The translations under genes were made by a program, and so were the position numbers. From Ruminococcus sp. (lineage in GTDB: Bacteria; Bacillota; Clostridia; Oscillospirales; Ruminococcaceae): a stretch of DNA of 6,962 nt. The notes below the pieces were generated by a model. That model was given only the letters and a program-made list of their open reading frames with translations, was not told the DNA's origin and ran no database searches. Numbering within the stretch: position 1 is the stretch's first letter; every line of letters starts with the position of its first letter. The stretch covers positions 1 through 6,962 of the forward strand of contig JAISHJ010000099.1 in assembly GCA_031262625.1 (NCBI GenBank), in the 5' to 3' direction. Shown in pieces: positions 1-5,831 of this stretch.

Positions 1-3
1 TTT

Positions 4-49
4 TTTTGACATATCCACCCCACAAATTTCATTTCCCCTTATGTCAAAA
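4..49. repeat. 10-bp inverted repeat with 26-nt spacer, upstream region
   Basis: TTTTGACATA at 4-13 is perfectly complementary to TATGTCAAAA at 40-49. Neither strand has a T-tract following the second arm, so it does not look like an intrinsic terminator. It may be an operator or part of an unseen upstream or divergent gene's control region. It lies about 85-130 bases upstream of the operon promoter's -35. Confidence 0.45.
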
Positions 50-98
50 TAACCAACAACAAGGATTTTTGGGGCGAATTTTATGTTTATATGTTACA

Positions 99-129
99 TT
101 TTGCAAGTTTTGAAAATAAAATTGCAAAA
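99..129. repeat. TTGCAA-centred inverted repeat just upstream of the -35
   Basis: TTTTGCAA at 99-106 is complementary to TTGCAAAA at 122-129, separated by 15 bases. Each arm also contains the self-complementary hexamer TTGCAA, so the two boxes (101-106 and 122-127) lie 21 bases apart, about two helical turns. Together with the adjacent ATGTTACAT palindrome (91-99) this is a plausible activator-binding region ending 5 bases before the -35. The region is AT-rich, so chance cannot be excluded. Confidence 0.4.
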
Positions 130-134
130 AAGTA

Positions 135-163
135 TTGACAAGAGGATTTTTGTGTGTTAAAAT
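135..163 (+). promoter_or_regulatory. Probable sigma-A promoter of the glutamate synthase operon
   Basis: A perfect -35 hexamer TTGACA lies at 135-140. It is followed by a 17-base spacer and a -10 hexamer TAAAAT at 158-163 (5 of 6 consensus bases), preceded by TG at 155-156, which makes an extended -10. Transcription would begin near base 170, leaving a leader of about 38 nt before the first start codon. A perfect TATAAT at 163-168 is also present but sits 22 bases from the -35, too far for standard pairing. The promoter is inferred from sequence only. Confidence 0.68.
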
Positions 164-164
164 A

Positions 165-190
165 TAATTACTGAAATTTTTCTGTAATTA
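165..190. repeat. Inverted repeat spanning the predicted transcription start
   Basis: TAATTAC at 165-171 pairs with GTAATTA at 184-190. After a T/T mismatch a GAA/TTC inner segment extends the symmetry (173-175 with 180-182). Because the predicted start site (about 170) falls inside the left arm, most of that arm would be missing from the RNA. The symmetry therefore reads better as a DNA operator than as an RNA hairpin. Confidence 0.4.
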
Positions 191-207
191 AAAAAGGGGA
201 AAATAAA

Positions 208-1314
208 ATGCTTGAAAAAGAAGGAGCGGTACGCATACCGTCCGGGTGCGCAATTACAGGCTTTATAAGCCGTGACGGGCGGCGCATTACCGGAGCTGAT
301 GCGATAAAATCAATCGCTGTTATGCATGATCGCTCAAACGGTCTGGGCGGCGGCTTCGCCGGATATGGAATCTACCCCGAATATAAAGAACTCTACGCTT
401 TTCATCTGTTTTTTGACAGCAACTCTGCGCGTGAGGAAACCGAACGCTTCCTTAACGAGCATTTCGATATAGTCAATCTCTCGCGTATTCCCACTCGTCA
501 GGTCAGGAGTATTACGAACGAGCCTTTAATCTGGCGTTACTTCGTAAATCCGCTTCCGACGCGCCTTGCGGCTTCGCAGCTTGACGAAACCGAATTCGTC
601 ACAAAATGCGTTATTAACATTAATACTACTATAAACGGCGCGTATGTCTTTTCCTCCGGGAAGAATATGGGCGTGTTTAAGGCTGTGGGTTTCCCGGAAG
701 ACGTCGGGAAATTCTATCGCCTTGACGACTACGCGGGCTATTCGTGGACTGCTCACGGACGTTATCCCACAAATACTCCGGGCTGGTGGGGCGGCGCGCA
801 CCCTTTCGCTCTGCTTGACTATACAATAGTCCACAACGGCGAGATTTCAAGCTATGATGCGAACCGCCGATACATCGAAATGTTCGGTTATAAATGCACT
901 CTCCTCACCGACACAGAAGTTATCACCTATATTTTTGACTTCCTCCACCGCAGACGAAACCTTTCTCTGACTGAAATTGCCGACGTTATCGCTTCGCCGT
1001 TCTGGTCTACTATTGATGCTAAACCGGCGGCTGAACGCGAGCGGCTTTACTACCTCAGAAACACTTTTGCAAGTTTACTGATTACAGGACCGTTTTCGAT
1101 TATCCTCGGCTACTCCGGCGGACTTATGGCTCTTAACGACAGGCTCAAACTCCGCTCTATGGTTGTCGCAGAGCATGATGATATGTTTTATATCGCTTCG
1201 GAGGAGTGCGCTATCCGCGAAATCTGCCCCGATGCAACGGGAATCCGCGCACCGCTCGGCGGCGAAGCGGTTATCGCCGAACTTAACGAGGAGGGCAGAA
1301 GAAAATGTCTGTAA
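208..1314 (+). CDS. Split glutamate synthase, class II glutamine amidotransferase subunit (GltB domain 1)
   Basis: This is a 368-residue Ntn-type glutaminase that hydrolyses glutamine to glutamate and ammonia, which would be channelled to the FMN subunit encoded next. The nucleophile is probably Cys14 in SGCAITGF, so a 13-residue leader must be removed to expose it, as in other glutamate synthases. Other family residues are visible: HGRYPTNT at 183-190 (Arg185), GAHPF at 196-200, HNGEISSY at 209-216 (Asn210, Gly211) and TDTEV at 234-238 (Asp235). The pattern RYPTNTPGWW...HNGEI resembles GltB rather than PurF or GlmS, and the long spacing between Cys14 and Arg185 also fits GltB. The start is supported by AAGGGGA at 194-200, eight bases upstream. 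The last 10 bases overlap the next gene. Paralogous split families (GlxB, MgsA of N-methylglutamate synthase) share this fold, so substrate use is inferred from context. Confidence 0.9.
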   Translation: MLEKEGAVRIPSGCAITGFISRDGRRITGADAIKSIAVMHDRSNGLGGGFAGYGIYPEYKELYAFHLFFDSNSAREETERFLNEHFDIVNLSRIPTRQVRSITNEPLIWRYFVNPLPTRLAASQLDETEFVTKCVININTTINGAYVFSSGKNMGVFKAVGFPEDVGKFYRLDDYAGYSWTAHGRYPTNTPGWWGGAHPFALLDYTIVHNGEISSYDANRRYIEMFGYKCTLLTDTEVITYIFDFLHRRRNLSLTEIADVIASPFWSTIDAKPAAERERLYYLRNTFASLLITGPFSIILGYSGGLMALNDRLKLRSMVVAEHDDMFYIASEECAIREICPDATGIRAPLGGEAVIAELNEEGRRKCL

Positions 1315-2813
1315 ACTATATTCCGGCGACGTTTGCTGTCCTTCGTGACAACGACCGCTGCATAAAATGCCGCGCCTGCGAACGTCAATGTTCTAACGAA
1401 GTGCATTACTTCGACGCTGATTTTGACAAGATGCTTGTTCATGAAGACCAATGCGTTGACTGCCAACGTTGTGTAACTATCTGTCCGACAAATGCGCTTA
1501 AAATTATCGAAAATCCTAACAGCTTCCGCAAGGCTTCTAACTACTCCCAACAGCTTATTTTAGAAAACTATCGTCAGTCCTCAACAGGCGCGGTGCTGCT
1601 GTCTTCAATGGGCAACCCGCAGGACTTCCCCGTTTATTGGGACAAGATGCTTATAAACGCTTCTCAGGTTACGAACCCTTCAATCGACCCCTTGAGAGAG
1701 CCGATGGAGACGAAAGTGTTCCTCGGAAAAAAGCATACCCACATCACCCGCAACGCAGACGGTTCTATAGATACTTCGGGGCAGAGTCCTCAGCTTGAAA
1801 TCGCCTACCCTATAATGTTCTCCGCGATGAGTTACGGCTCGATTTCTTATAACGCGCATGAATCCTTAGCGCGCGCCGCAACGGAACTCGGTACTTTCTA
1901 TAACACCGGCGAAGGCGGACTTCATCAGGATTTTTATCAGTATAAGACCAATACTATAGTACAGGTTGCTTCGGGGCGTTTCGGCGTATCGAAGGACTAC
2001 CTTGATGCCGGCGCTGCTATCGAAATTAAGATGGGACAGGGCGCAAAGCCCGGTATCGGCGGACATCTTCCGGGTAAAAAAGTTTCGGACGACGTTTCTA
2101 AAACGCGTATGATTCCAAAAGGAACGGATGCAATTTCTCCCGCTCCTCACCACGATATATATTCAATTGAGGATTTACGTCAGCTTATCTTCTCGCTTAA
2201 GGAAGCTACTGACTATAAAAAGCCTGTAATCGTAAAGATTGCGGCTGTGCATAATGTTGCCGCGATTGCTTCGGGTATAGCGCGTTCCGGCGCGGATATA
2301 CTCGTAATTGACGGCTTCCGCGGCGGCACAGGCGCTGCTCCCACGCGTATTCGCGACAATGTAGGTATTCCGATAGAGCTTGCACTCGCGTCTGTTGACC
2401 AACGTCTTCGTGACGAACAGATAAGAAACGAAATATCTATAGTTGCGGCAGGGTCAATTCGCTCAAGTTCCGATGCGGTGAAAGCTTTCGCTCTCGGCGC
2501 AGATGCTGTCTATATCGCAACCCCTGCGCTCCTCGCGATAGGCTGTCACCTTTGCAGAAGCTGTCACGGCGCAAAATGCAACTGGGGCATAGCTACCCAA
2601 CGCCCCGACCTCGTTAAGCGTCTTAACCCCGATGTGGCGTATAAACGCCTTGTGAACCTCGTTCACGCTTGGGACCACGAAATAAAAGAGATGATGGGCG
2701 GAATGGGGATAAATTCCCTTGAATCGCTCAAAGGCAACCGCTTAATGCTTCGCGGAATAGGTCTCACCGACCGCGAACTCAAAATTTTAGGCATCATGCA
2801 CGCCGGAGAATAG
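1305..2813 (+). CDS. Split glutamate synthase, ferredoxin-fused FMN synthase subunit (GltB domain 2)
   Basis: This 502-residue protein is the catalytic core that aminates 2-oxoglutarate and reduces the adduct to glutamate on FMN. Residues 19-60 hold a 2[4Fe-4S] ferredoxin domain (Cys19, 22, 25, 29 and Cys50, 53, 56, 60). From about residue 80 the glutamate synthase barrel follows, with GEGGLHQD at 202-209, KMGQGAKPGIGGHLPG at 242-257, SPAPHHDIYSIEDL at 278-291 and DGFRGGTGAAP at 336-346. The Fe-S signature is at 414-431 (Cys414, Cys420, Cys425, spaced Cx5Cx4C as in GltB, plus an extra Cys417), followed by GIATQ. The N-terminal ferredoxin and the size match the archaeal-type GltB annotated in methanogens and many Clostridia. 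GAGGAGGG at 1288-1295 is a strong ribosome-binding site inside the upstream gene, and the 10-bp overlap suggests coupled translation. Confidence 0.94.
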   Translation: MSVNYIPATFAVLRDNDRCIKCRACERQCSNEVHYFDADFDKMLVHEDQCVDCQRCVTICPTNALKIIENPNSFRKASNYSQQLILENYRQSSTGAVLLSSMGNPQDFPVYWDKMLINASQVTNPSIDPLREPMETKVFLGKKHTHITRNADGSIDTSGQSPQLEIAYPIMFSAMSYGSISYNAHESLARAATELGTFYNTGEGGLHQDFYQYKTNTIVQVASGRFGVSKDYLDAGAAIEIKMGQGAKPGIGGHLPGKKVSDDVSKTRMIPKGTDAISPAPHHDIYSIEDLRQLIFSLKEATDYKKPVIVKIAAVHNVAAIASGIARSGADILVIDGFRGGTGAAPTRIRDNVGIPIELALASVDQRLRDEQIRNEISIVAAGSIRSSSDAVKAFALGADAVYIATPALLAIGCHLCRSCHGAKCNWGIATQRPDLVKRLNPDVAYKRLVNLVHAWDHEIKEMMGGMGINSLESLKGNRLMLRGIGLTDRELKILGIMHAGE

Positions 2814-2827
2814 GAGGGGTATCGAAA

Positions 2828-3283
2828 ATGAAAAGAGTATACGTTAACGAAAACAGATGCCTCGGCTGTCACCTCTGCGAATATTGGTGCGCGTTCGCAA
2901 ACAGCGGTGAAGACAGCATTACTAAGGCGTTCAAGCTAAACAAAGAAGCTATGCCGCGCATAAATGTTGAAGACGACGGCGAAATCCATTTTGCAGTACA
3001 ATGCCGCCACTGCAACGACACGCCCTGTGTAAAAGCTTGCATAACAGGCGCGCTGTCGGTTGATACCGAAGGCTTGGTTACTATAGATACAGAGCGTTGT
3101 GTGGGCTGTTATACCTGCGTGTTAACCTGCCCCTATGGCTGTATAGTAATAGACGAAAAGAACGGCGGAAAAACCGTTACAAAGTGCGAACTCTGCGTTA
3201 AAAACGCCGGGGGCGAGCCATGGTGCGTGAAAGAATGTATCAACGGCGCAATCGTCTTTGAAGACAGGGGTGTAAGCATATGA
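2828..3283 (+). CDS. Four-cluster [4Fe-4S] ferredoxin, electron-transfer subunit (HycB/DmsB-like)
   Basis: A 151-residue protein with sixteen cysteines arranged as four cubane-binding groups: Cys11/14/17/21, Cys59/62/67/71, Cys91/94/97/101 and Cys120/123/133/137. This is the layout of the HycB/DmsB/NrfC ferredoxin family, which relays electrons between a flavin or quinone site and a catalytic subunit. No signal peptide or membrane segment is seen, so it is cytoplasmic. Lying between the FMN synthase and a flavoprotein, and overlapping the latter by the sequence ATGA, it most likely carries electrons from the flavoprotein to the glutamate synthase; that partner assignment is inference. The ribosome-binding site AGGAGG (2812-2817) overlaps the stop codon of the preceding gene and sits 10 bases before the ATG. 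Confidence 0.9.
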   Translation: MKRVYVNENRCLGCHLCEYWCAFANSGEDSITKAFKLNKEAMPRINVEDDGEIHFAVQCRHCNDTPCVKACITGALSVDTEGLVTIDTERCVGCYTCVLTCPYGCIVIDEKNGGKTVTKCELCVKNAGGEPWCVKECINGAIVFEDRGVSI

Positions 3284-4515
3284 ATTACGTAATTATAGGC
3301 AACTCCGCCGCCGGAATCGGTTGTGTTCAGGGAATCCGTGATAAGGACAAGACGGGCAAGATTACTATAATCTCCGACGAGCCTTATTTCACCTACTCAC
3401 GTCCGCTGATTTCATATTGGCTTAAAAACGCAGTTACTGACGAAAATATGAAGTACCGCGACAGAGATTTTTACGATGTAAATAATGTTAATACAATCCT
3501 CGGCAAACGCGCCGTGAAGATTGACACCGCCGCAAAGAAGGTTATCCTTGACGATAACTCCGAAGTGCCTTACGACAAACTCCTTGTAGGAACAGGCTCA
3601 AAGCCGTTTGTGCCGTCGGCACCGGGACTTGACGAGACGGGTTACTTCACCTTTATGAAGTATGACGATGCGAAGGCTATTAAGCAGGCGGTAAAACCCG
3701 GCGCAAAAGTCTTAATTGTCGGCGCAGGCTTAATAGGCTTAAAAGCCGCCGAAGCTTTACACGAATATACCGAAAATATTACCGTTATAGATCTTGCGGA
3801 CAGAATTTTATCTTCAATTTTAGATGCAGATGCGGCTTCTATAATGCAAAAGCATATAGAGAGCAAGGGCGTTAAATTCTTCCTCGGAACTTCCGTAAAT
3901 AATTTCGCAGGAAAAGTTGCACATCTTAAAAACGGCGAAACTTGTGACTTTGACATTCTTATAATGGCGGTAGGCGTTCGCCCGAATACAGAACTTATAA
4001 AAGAAGCGGGCGGCGAAGTTAACAGAGGTATTGTTACCGAAAAAACGCAGGCTGTAAAAAGCTTAACCGATATTTACGCGGCGGGTGACTGTACAGAATC
4101 GTTTGATTCTTCCGTTGGTGAAAACAAAATTCTTGCGATACTTCCGAACGCTTTCTTACAGGGCGAAATTGCCGGAAAGAATATGTCCGGGCAGGAATTC
4201 ATGTACGTTAATGCAATTCCGCAGAATGCTATCGGCTTCTTCGGGCTTCATATTATTACCGCCGGTTCTTACAGTGCGGAAGATGCTTACGAAGTGGCTG
4301 ACGGAGATAATTACAAAAAGCTATTCATAAACAAAGATAAGCTTGCAGGCTTCATTCTTATGGGAAAATACGTCTCAAAAGCAGGGATTTACACCTCTCT
4401 CATTAAAGAAAAAATACCCCTTTCGGACATTGACTTTAACCTCATAAAAGATAATCCGGGGCTGGCGGCATTTTCAAGGGGCAGACGTGATAAAAAGCTT
4501 GCAGAATTCCACTAA
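3280..4515 (+). CDS. FAD-dependent NAD(P)H oxidoreductase, NirB-N/NADH:rubredoxin reductase-like
   Basis: A 411-residue two-dinucleotide-binding flavoprotein (Pyr_redox_2 family). The FAD motif is GNSAAG at 7-12. The NAD(P) motif VGAGLIGLKAAEAL spans 147-160 (GxGxxG), with Asp171 at the end of the second strand, which favours NADH over NADPH. The second FAD contact is IYAAGDC at 265-271. The region after about residue 315 resembles the C-terminal domain of NADH:rubredoxin oxidoreductase and nitrite reductase NirB. It lacks the N-terminal cysteine-rich region of GltD, the usual glutamate synthase beta subunit, so it is not a GltD orthologue. It probably oxidises NADH and feeds the ferredoxin encoded immediately upstream, whose stop codon overlaps its start (ATGA). 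AGGGGTG at 3265-3271 is the ribosome-binding site. The electron direction and cofactor choice are inferred. Confidence 0.87.
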   Translation: MNYVIIGNSAAGIGCVQGIRDKDKTGKITIISDEPYFTYSRPLISYWLKNAVTDENMKYRDRDFYDVNNVNTILGKRAVKIDTAAKKVILDDNSEVPYDKLLVGTGSKPFVPSAPGLDETGYFTFMKYDDAKAIKQAVKPGAKVLIVGAGLIGLKAAEALHEYTENITVIDLADRILSSILDADAASIMQKHIESKGVKFFLGTSVNNFAGKVAHLKNGETCDFDILIMAVGVRPNTELIKEAGGEVNRGIVTEKTQAVKSLTDIYAAGDCTESFDSSVGENKILAILPNAFLQGEIAGKNMSGQEFMYVNAIPQNAIGFFGLHIITAGSYSAEDAYEVADGDNYKKLFINKDKLAGFILMGKYVSKAGIYTSLIKEKIPLSDIDFNLIKDNPGLAAFSRGRRDKKLAEFH

Positions 4516-4526
4516 GAGGAAAAATT

Positions 4527-5252
4527 ATGATAACTATAGATGCTAAAAATAAATACTACAAGGAACTTAACAGAGAGATTGCGGATGCTCCGGACAGTGA
4601 CGTTACTGTCGAGAATGTCTGCGGTCAGCGGTATATCGGGACTAACGCTTCCGATAAGACTATTACTGTTATAGGCACGCCCGGGAATGGCTTGGGAGCA
4701 TATCTTAACGGAGTTAACCTTGTTATTAAGGGCAACGCGCAGGACGCTACGGGCGACACCATGAATGCCGGGGAGATTGTAATTCACGGCTGTGTGGGGG
4801 ATGCTTGCGGATATGGTATGCGTGACGGAAAGATTTTAGTTAAAAATGATGCCGGGTATCGCGCCGGAATTCACATGAAAGAATACAACGAAAAGATTCC
4901 GAACATTATTATCGGCGGAAAGACAGGCTCTTTCCTCGGTGAATATCAGGCGGGCGGGCGGATTATAGTACTCGGGATAGGGTATGAAGATGTTTGCCCG
5001 GTCGGCGGATTTTGCGGAACAGGTATGCACGGCGGCGAGATTTTTATCCGTACAAAAAAGCGCCCTGTTAACCTTCCGGCTCAGGTTGAGATTACTACTG
5101 CTTCTGATGAAGACATGGACAGCATTAAGGGCAGCGTAAGCGAATTCTGTGAAAGGTTTGATATAAAAGCCTCGGATATACTTTCTTCTCACTTTTATAA
5201 ATTAACACCTAACAGTTCTAATCCGTATACCGAGCTTTATGTAAATCAATAA
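4527..5252 (+). CDS. Split glutamate synthase, GXGXG beta-helix subunit (GltB domain 3)
   Basis: A 241-residue protein corresponding to the C-terminal GXGXG domain of GltB, a right-handed beta-helix with a structural role that helps hold the other two domains. The repeated glycine pattern is clear: GNGLGAYLNG at 53-62, GNAQDATGDTMNAG at 69-82, GCVGDACGYGMRDG at 88-101, GKTGSFLGEYQAGG at 131-144 and GGFCGTGMHGGEIFIR at 160-175. No catalytic residues are expected. The same fold occurs in FwdC/FmdC, GlxC and MgsB, but the flanking glutamate synthase genes decide the assignment. GAGGA at 4516-4520 lies six bases before the ATG and directly after the upstream stop codon. Gene order is unlike the fused enzyme: the electron-transfer genes are inserted between domains 2 and 3. 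Confidence 0.9.
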   Translation: MITIDAKNKYYKELNREIADAPDSDVTVENVCGQRYIGTNASDKTITVIGTPGNGLGAYLNGVNLVIKGNAQDATGDTMNAGEIVIHGCVGDACGYGMRDGKILVKNDAGYRAGIHMKEYNEKIPNIIIGGKTGSFLGEYQAGGRIIVLGIGYEDVCPVGGFCGTGMHGGEIFIRTKKRPVNLPAQVEITTASDEDMDSIKGSVSEFCERFDIKASDILSSHFYKLTPNSSNPYTELYVNQ

Positions 5253-5254
5253 AT

Positions 5255-5815
5255 ATGAAAACGTTAATTGTATCGGTTAACAGTGAGATTACTGCGGTTT
5301 TTCATGCTGCTCTTACAAAGGCAGGGGCTGATGATATAACAGTATCGGACAGCGGAACGGTTTGCGGATCTGATGGTATCGGCTATGATTTTGTTATCCT
5401 TAATCTTCCGCTTGAGGGGCGGTTCGGGCTTGATGAAGCCGCCGCTCTTGCGAAAAAAGATGATACATTCGTTCTCTGTGCTGTACCGGCAAAAAATGTT
5501 GAAAAGGTTTTGGAACGTATAGGGAACAGTACAATTATGCTTGTTTCAAAGCCTTTTTCCGTCGCTGCGCTGGAACTTACCATCAGAAATATAATCCGCA
5601 TGAAAGAAAAAAATCTTACTGTTCACGGAAAGCTTCTTGAGGCGGAGACGAAAATTTCCGATATTAAGCTTATCGAGCGGGCAAAATTTGTCCTCTCGAA
5701 AACTCTGAGCCTAACCGAAGCGGAAGCGCACCGCTACATACAAAAGAACGCTATGGACACGCGGGTTAAACAGGTTGAAGTAGCCCGCGGTATCCTTAAA
5801 ACATATGAAATGTGA
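5255..5815 (+). CDS. ANTAR-domain antiterminator with degenerate receiver domain
   Basis: A 186-residue protein with an N-terminal receiver-like domain (about 1-115), a helical linker that probably forms a coiled coil (about 116-140), and a C-terminal ANTAR RNA-binding domain (about 125-185, with AMDTRVKQVEVARGIL at 166-181). ANTAR proteins bind paired hexaloop hairpins in nascent RNA and prevent termination, commonly of nitrogen genes. The receiver lacks the phosphorylation machinery: the acceptor Asp is Asn50 (DFVILN), the acidic pair is replaced by Ser7/Val8, and the switch Thr/Ser position is Cys75. Only the conserved Lys99 (SKPF) remains. It is therefore probably not controlled by phosphorylation, as in AmiR. 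The start follows the gltB-domain-3 stop by two bases and has no recognisable Shine-Dalgarno, suggesting coupled, low-level translation. The RNA target is not identified. Confidence 0.85.
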   Translation: MKTLIVSVNSEITAVFHAALTKAGADDITVSDSGTVCGSDGIGYDFVILNLPLEGRFGLDEAAALAKKDDTFVLCAVPAKNVEKVLERIGNSTIMLVSKPFSVAALELTIRNIIRMKEKNLTVHGKLLEAETKISDIKLIERAKFVLSKTLSLTEAEAHRYIQKNAMDTRVKQVEVARGILKTYEM

Positions 5816-5820
5816 TAACA

Positions 5821-5826
5821 AAGGTG
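5821..5826 (+). promoter_or_regulatory. Ribosome-binding site that fixes the dapF start
   Basis: AAGGTG lies five bases before the ATG at 5832, while the alternative in-frame ATG at 5805 has no upstream purine-rich site and would overlap the ANTAR gene. The site sits in and beside the AAGG loop of a small 6-bp inverted repeat, ATAACA (5815-5820) and TGTTAT (5825-5830). Confidence 0.65.
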
Positions 5827-5831
5827 TTATA

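Noticed and set aside
1..40. Start of a divergent minus-strand gene (ATG at 12-10 with GGGG upstream)
   Set aside because: Only four codons fall inside the window and the ribosome-binding site is poorly placed; it cannot be supported without the sequence to the left.
170..207. Glutamine or other riboswitch in the operon leader
   Set aside because: The predicted leader of about 38 nt is too short and AT-rich, with no conserved aptamer core and no terminator.
526..834. Minus-strand open frames opposite the operon genes (for example 526-834, 1188-1550, 4836-5192, 5951-6277)
   Set aside because: They lie fully inside well-recognised + strand genes, have no recognisable domains and have unnatural composition; they are shadows.
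3280..4515. Flavoprotein as GltD, the glutamate synthase beta subunit
   Set aside because: It lacks the N-terminal Fe-S cysteine region and is shorter than GltD; motifs and the C-terminal part fit the NirB/NADH:rubredoxin reductase group instead.
208..5252. N-methylglutamate synthase (MgsABC) instead of glutamate synthase
   Set aside because: The three-domain split is shared, but there are no methylamine or methylotrophy genes nearby, and the ferredoxin-fused FMN subunit plus ANTAR regulator fit ammonia assimilation; it remains a minor alternative.
5805..5831. Upstream in-frame ATG as the dapF start
   Set aside because: It has no ribosome-binding site, overlaps the ANTAR gene, and the added nine residues do not belong to the family N-terminus; the ATG at 5832 has AAGGTG at proper spacing.
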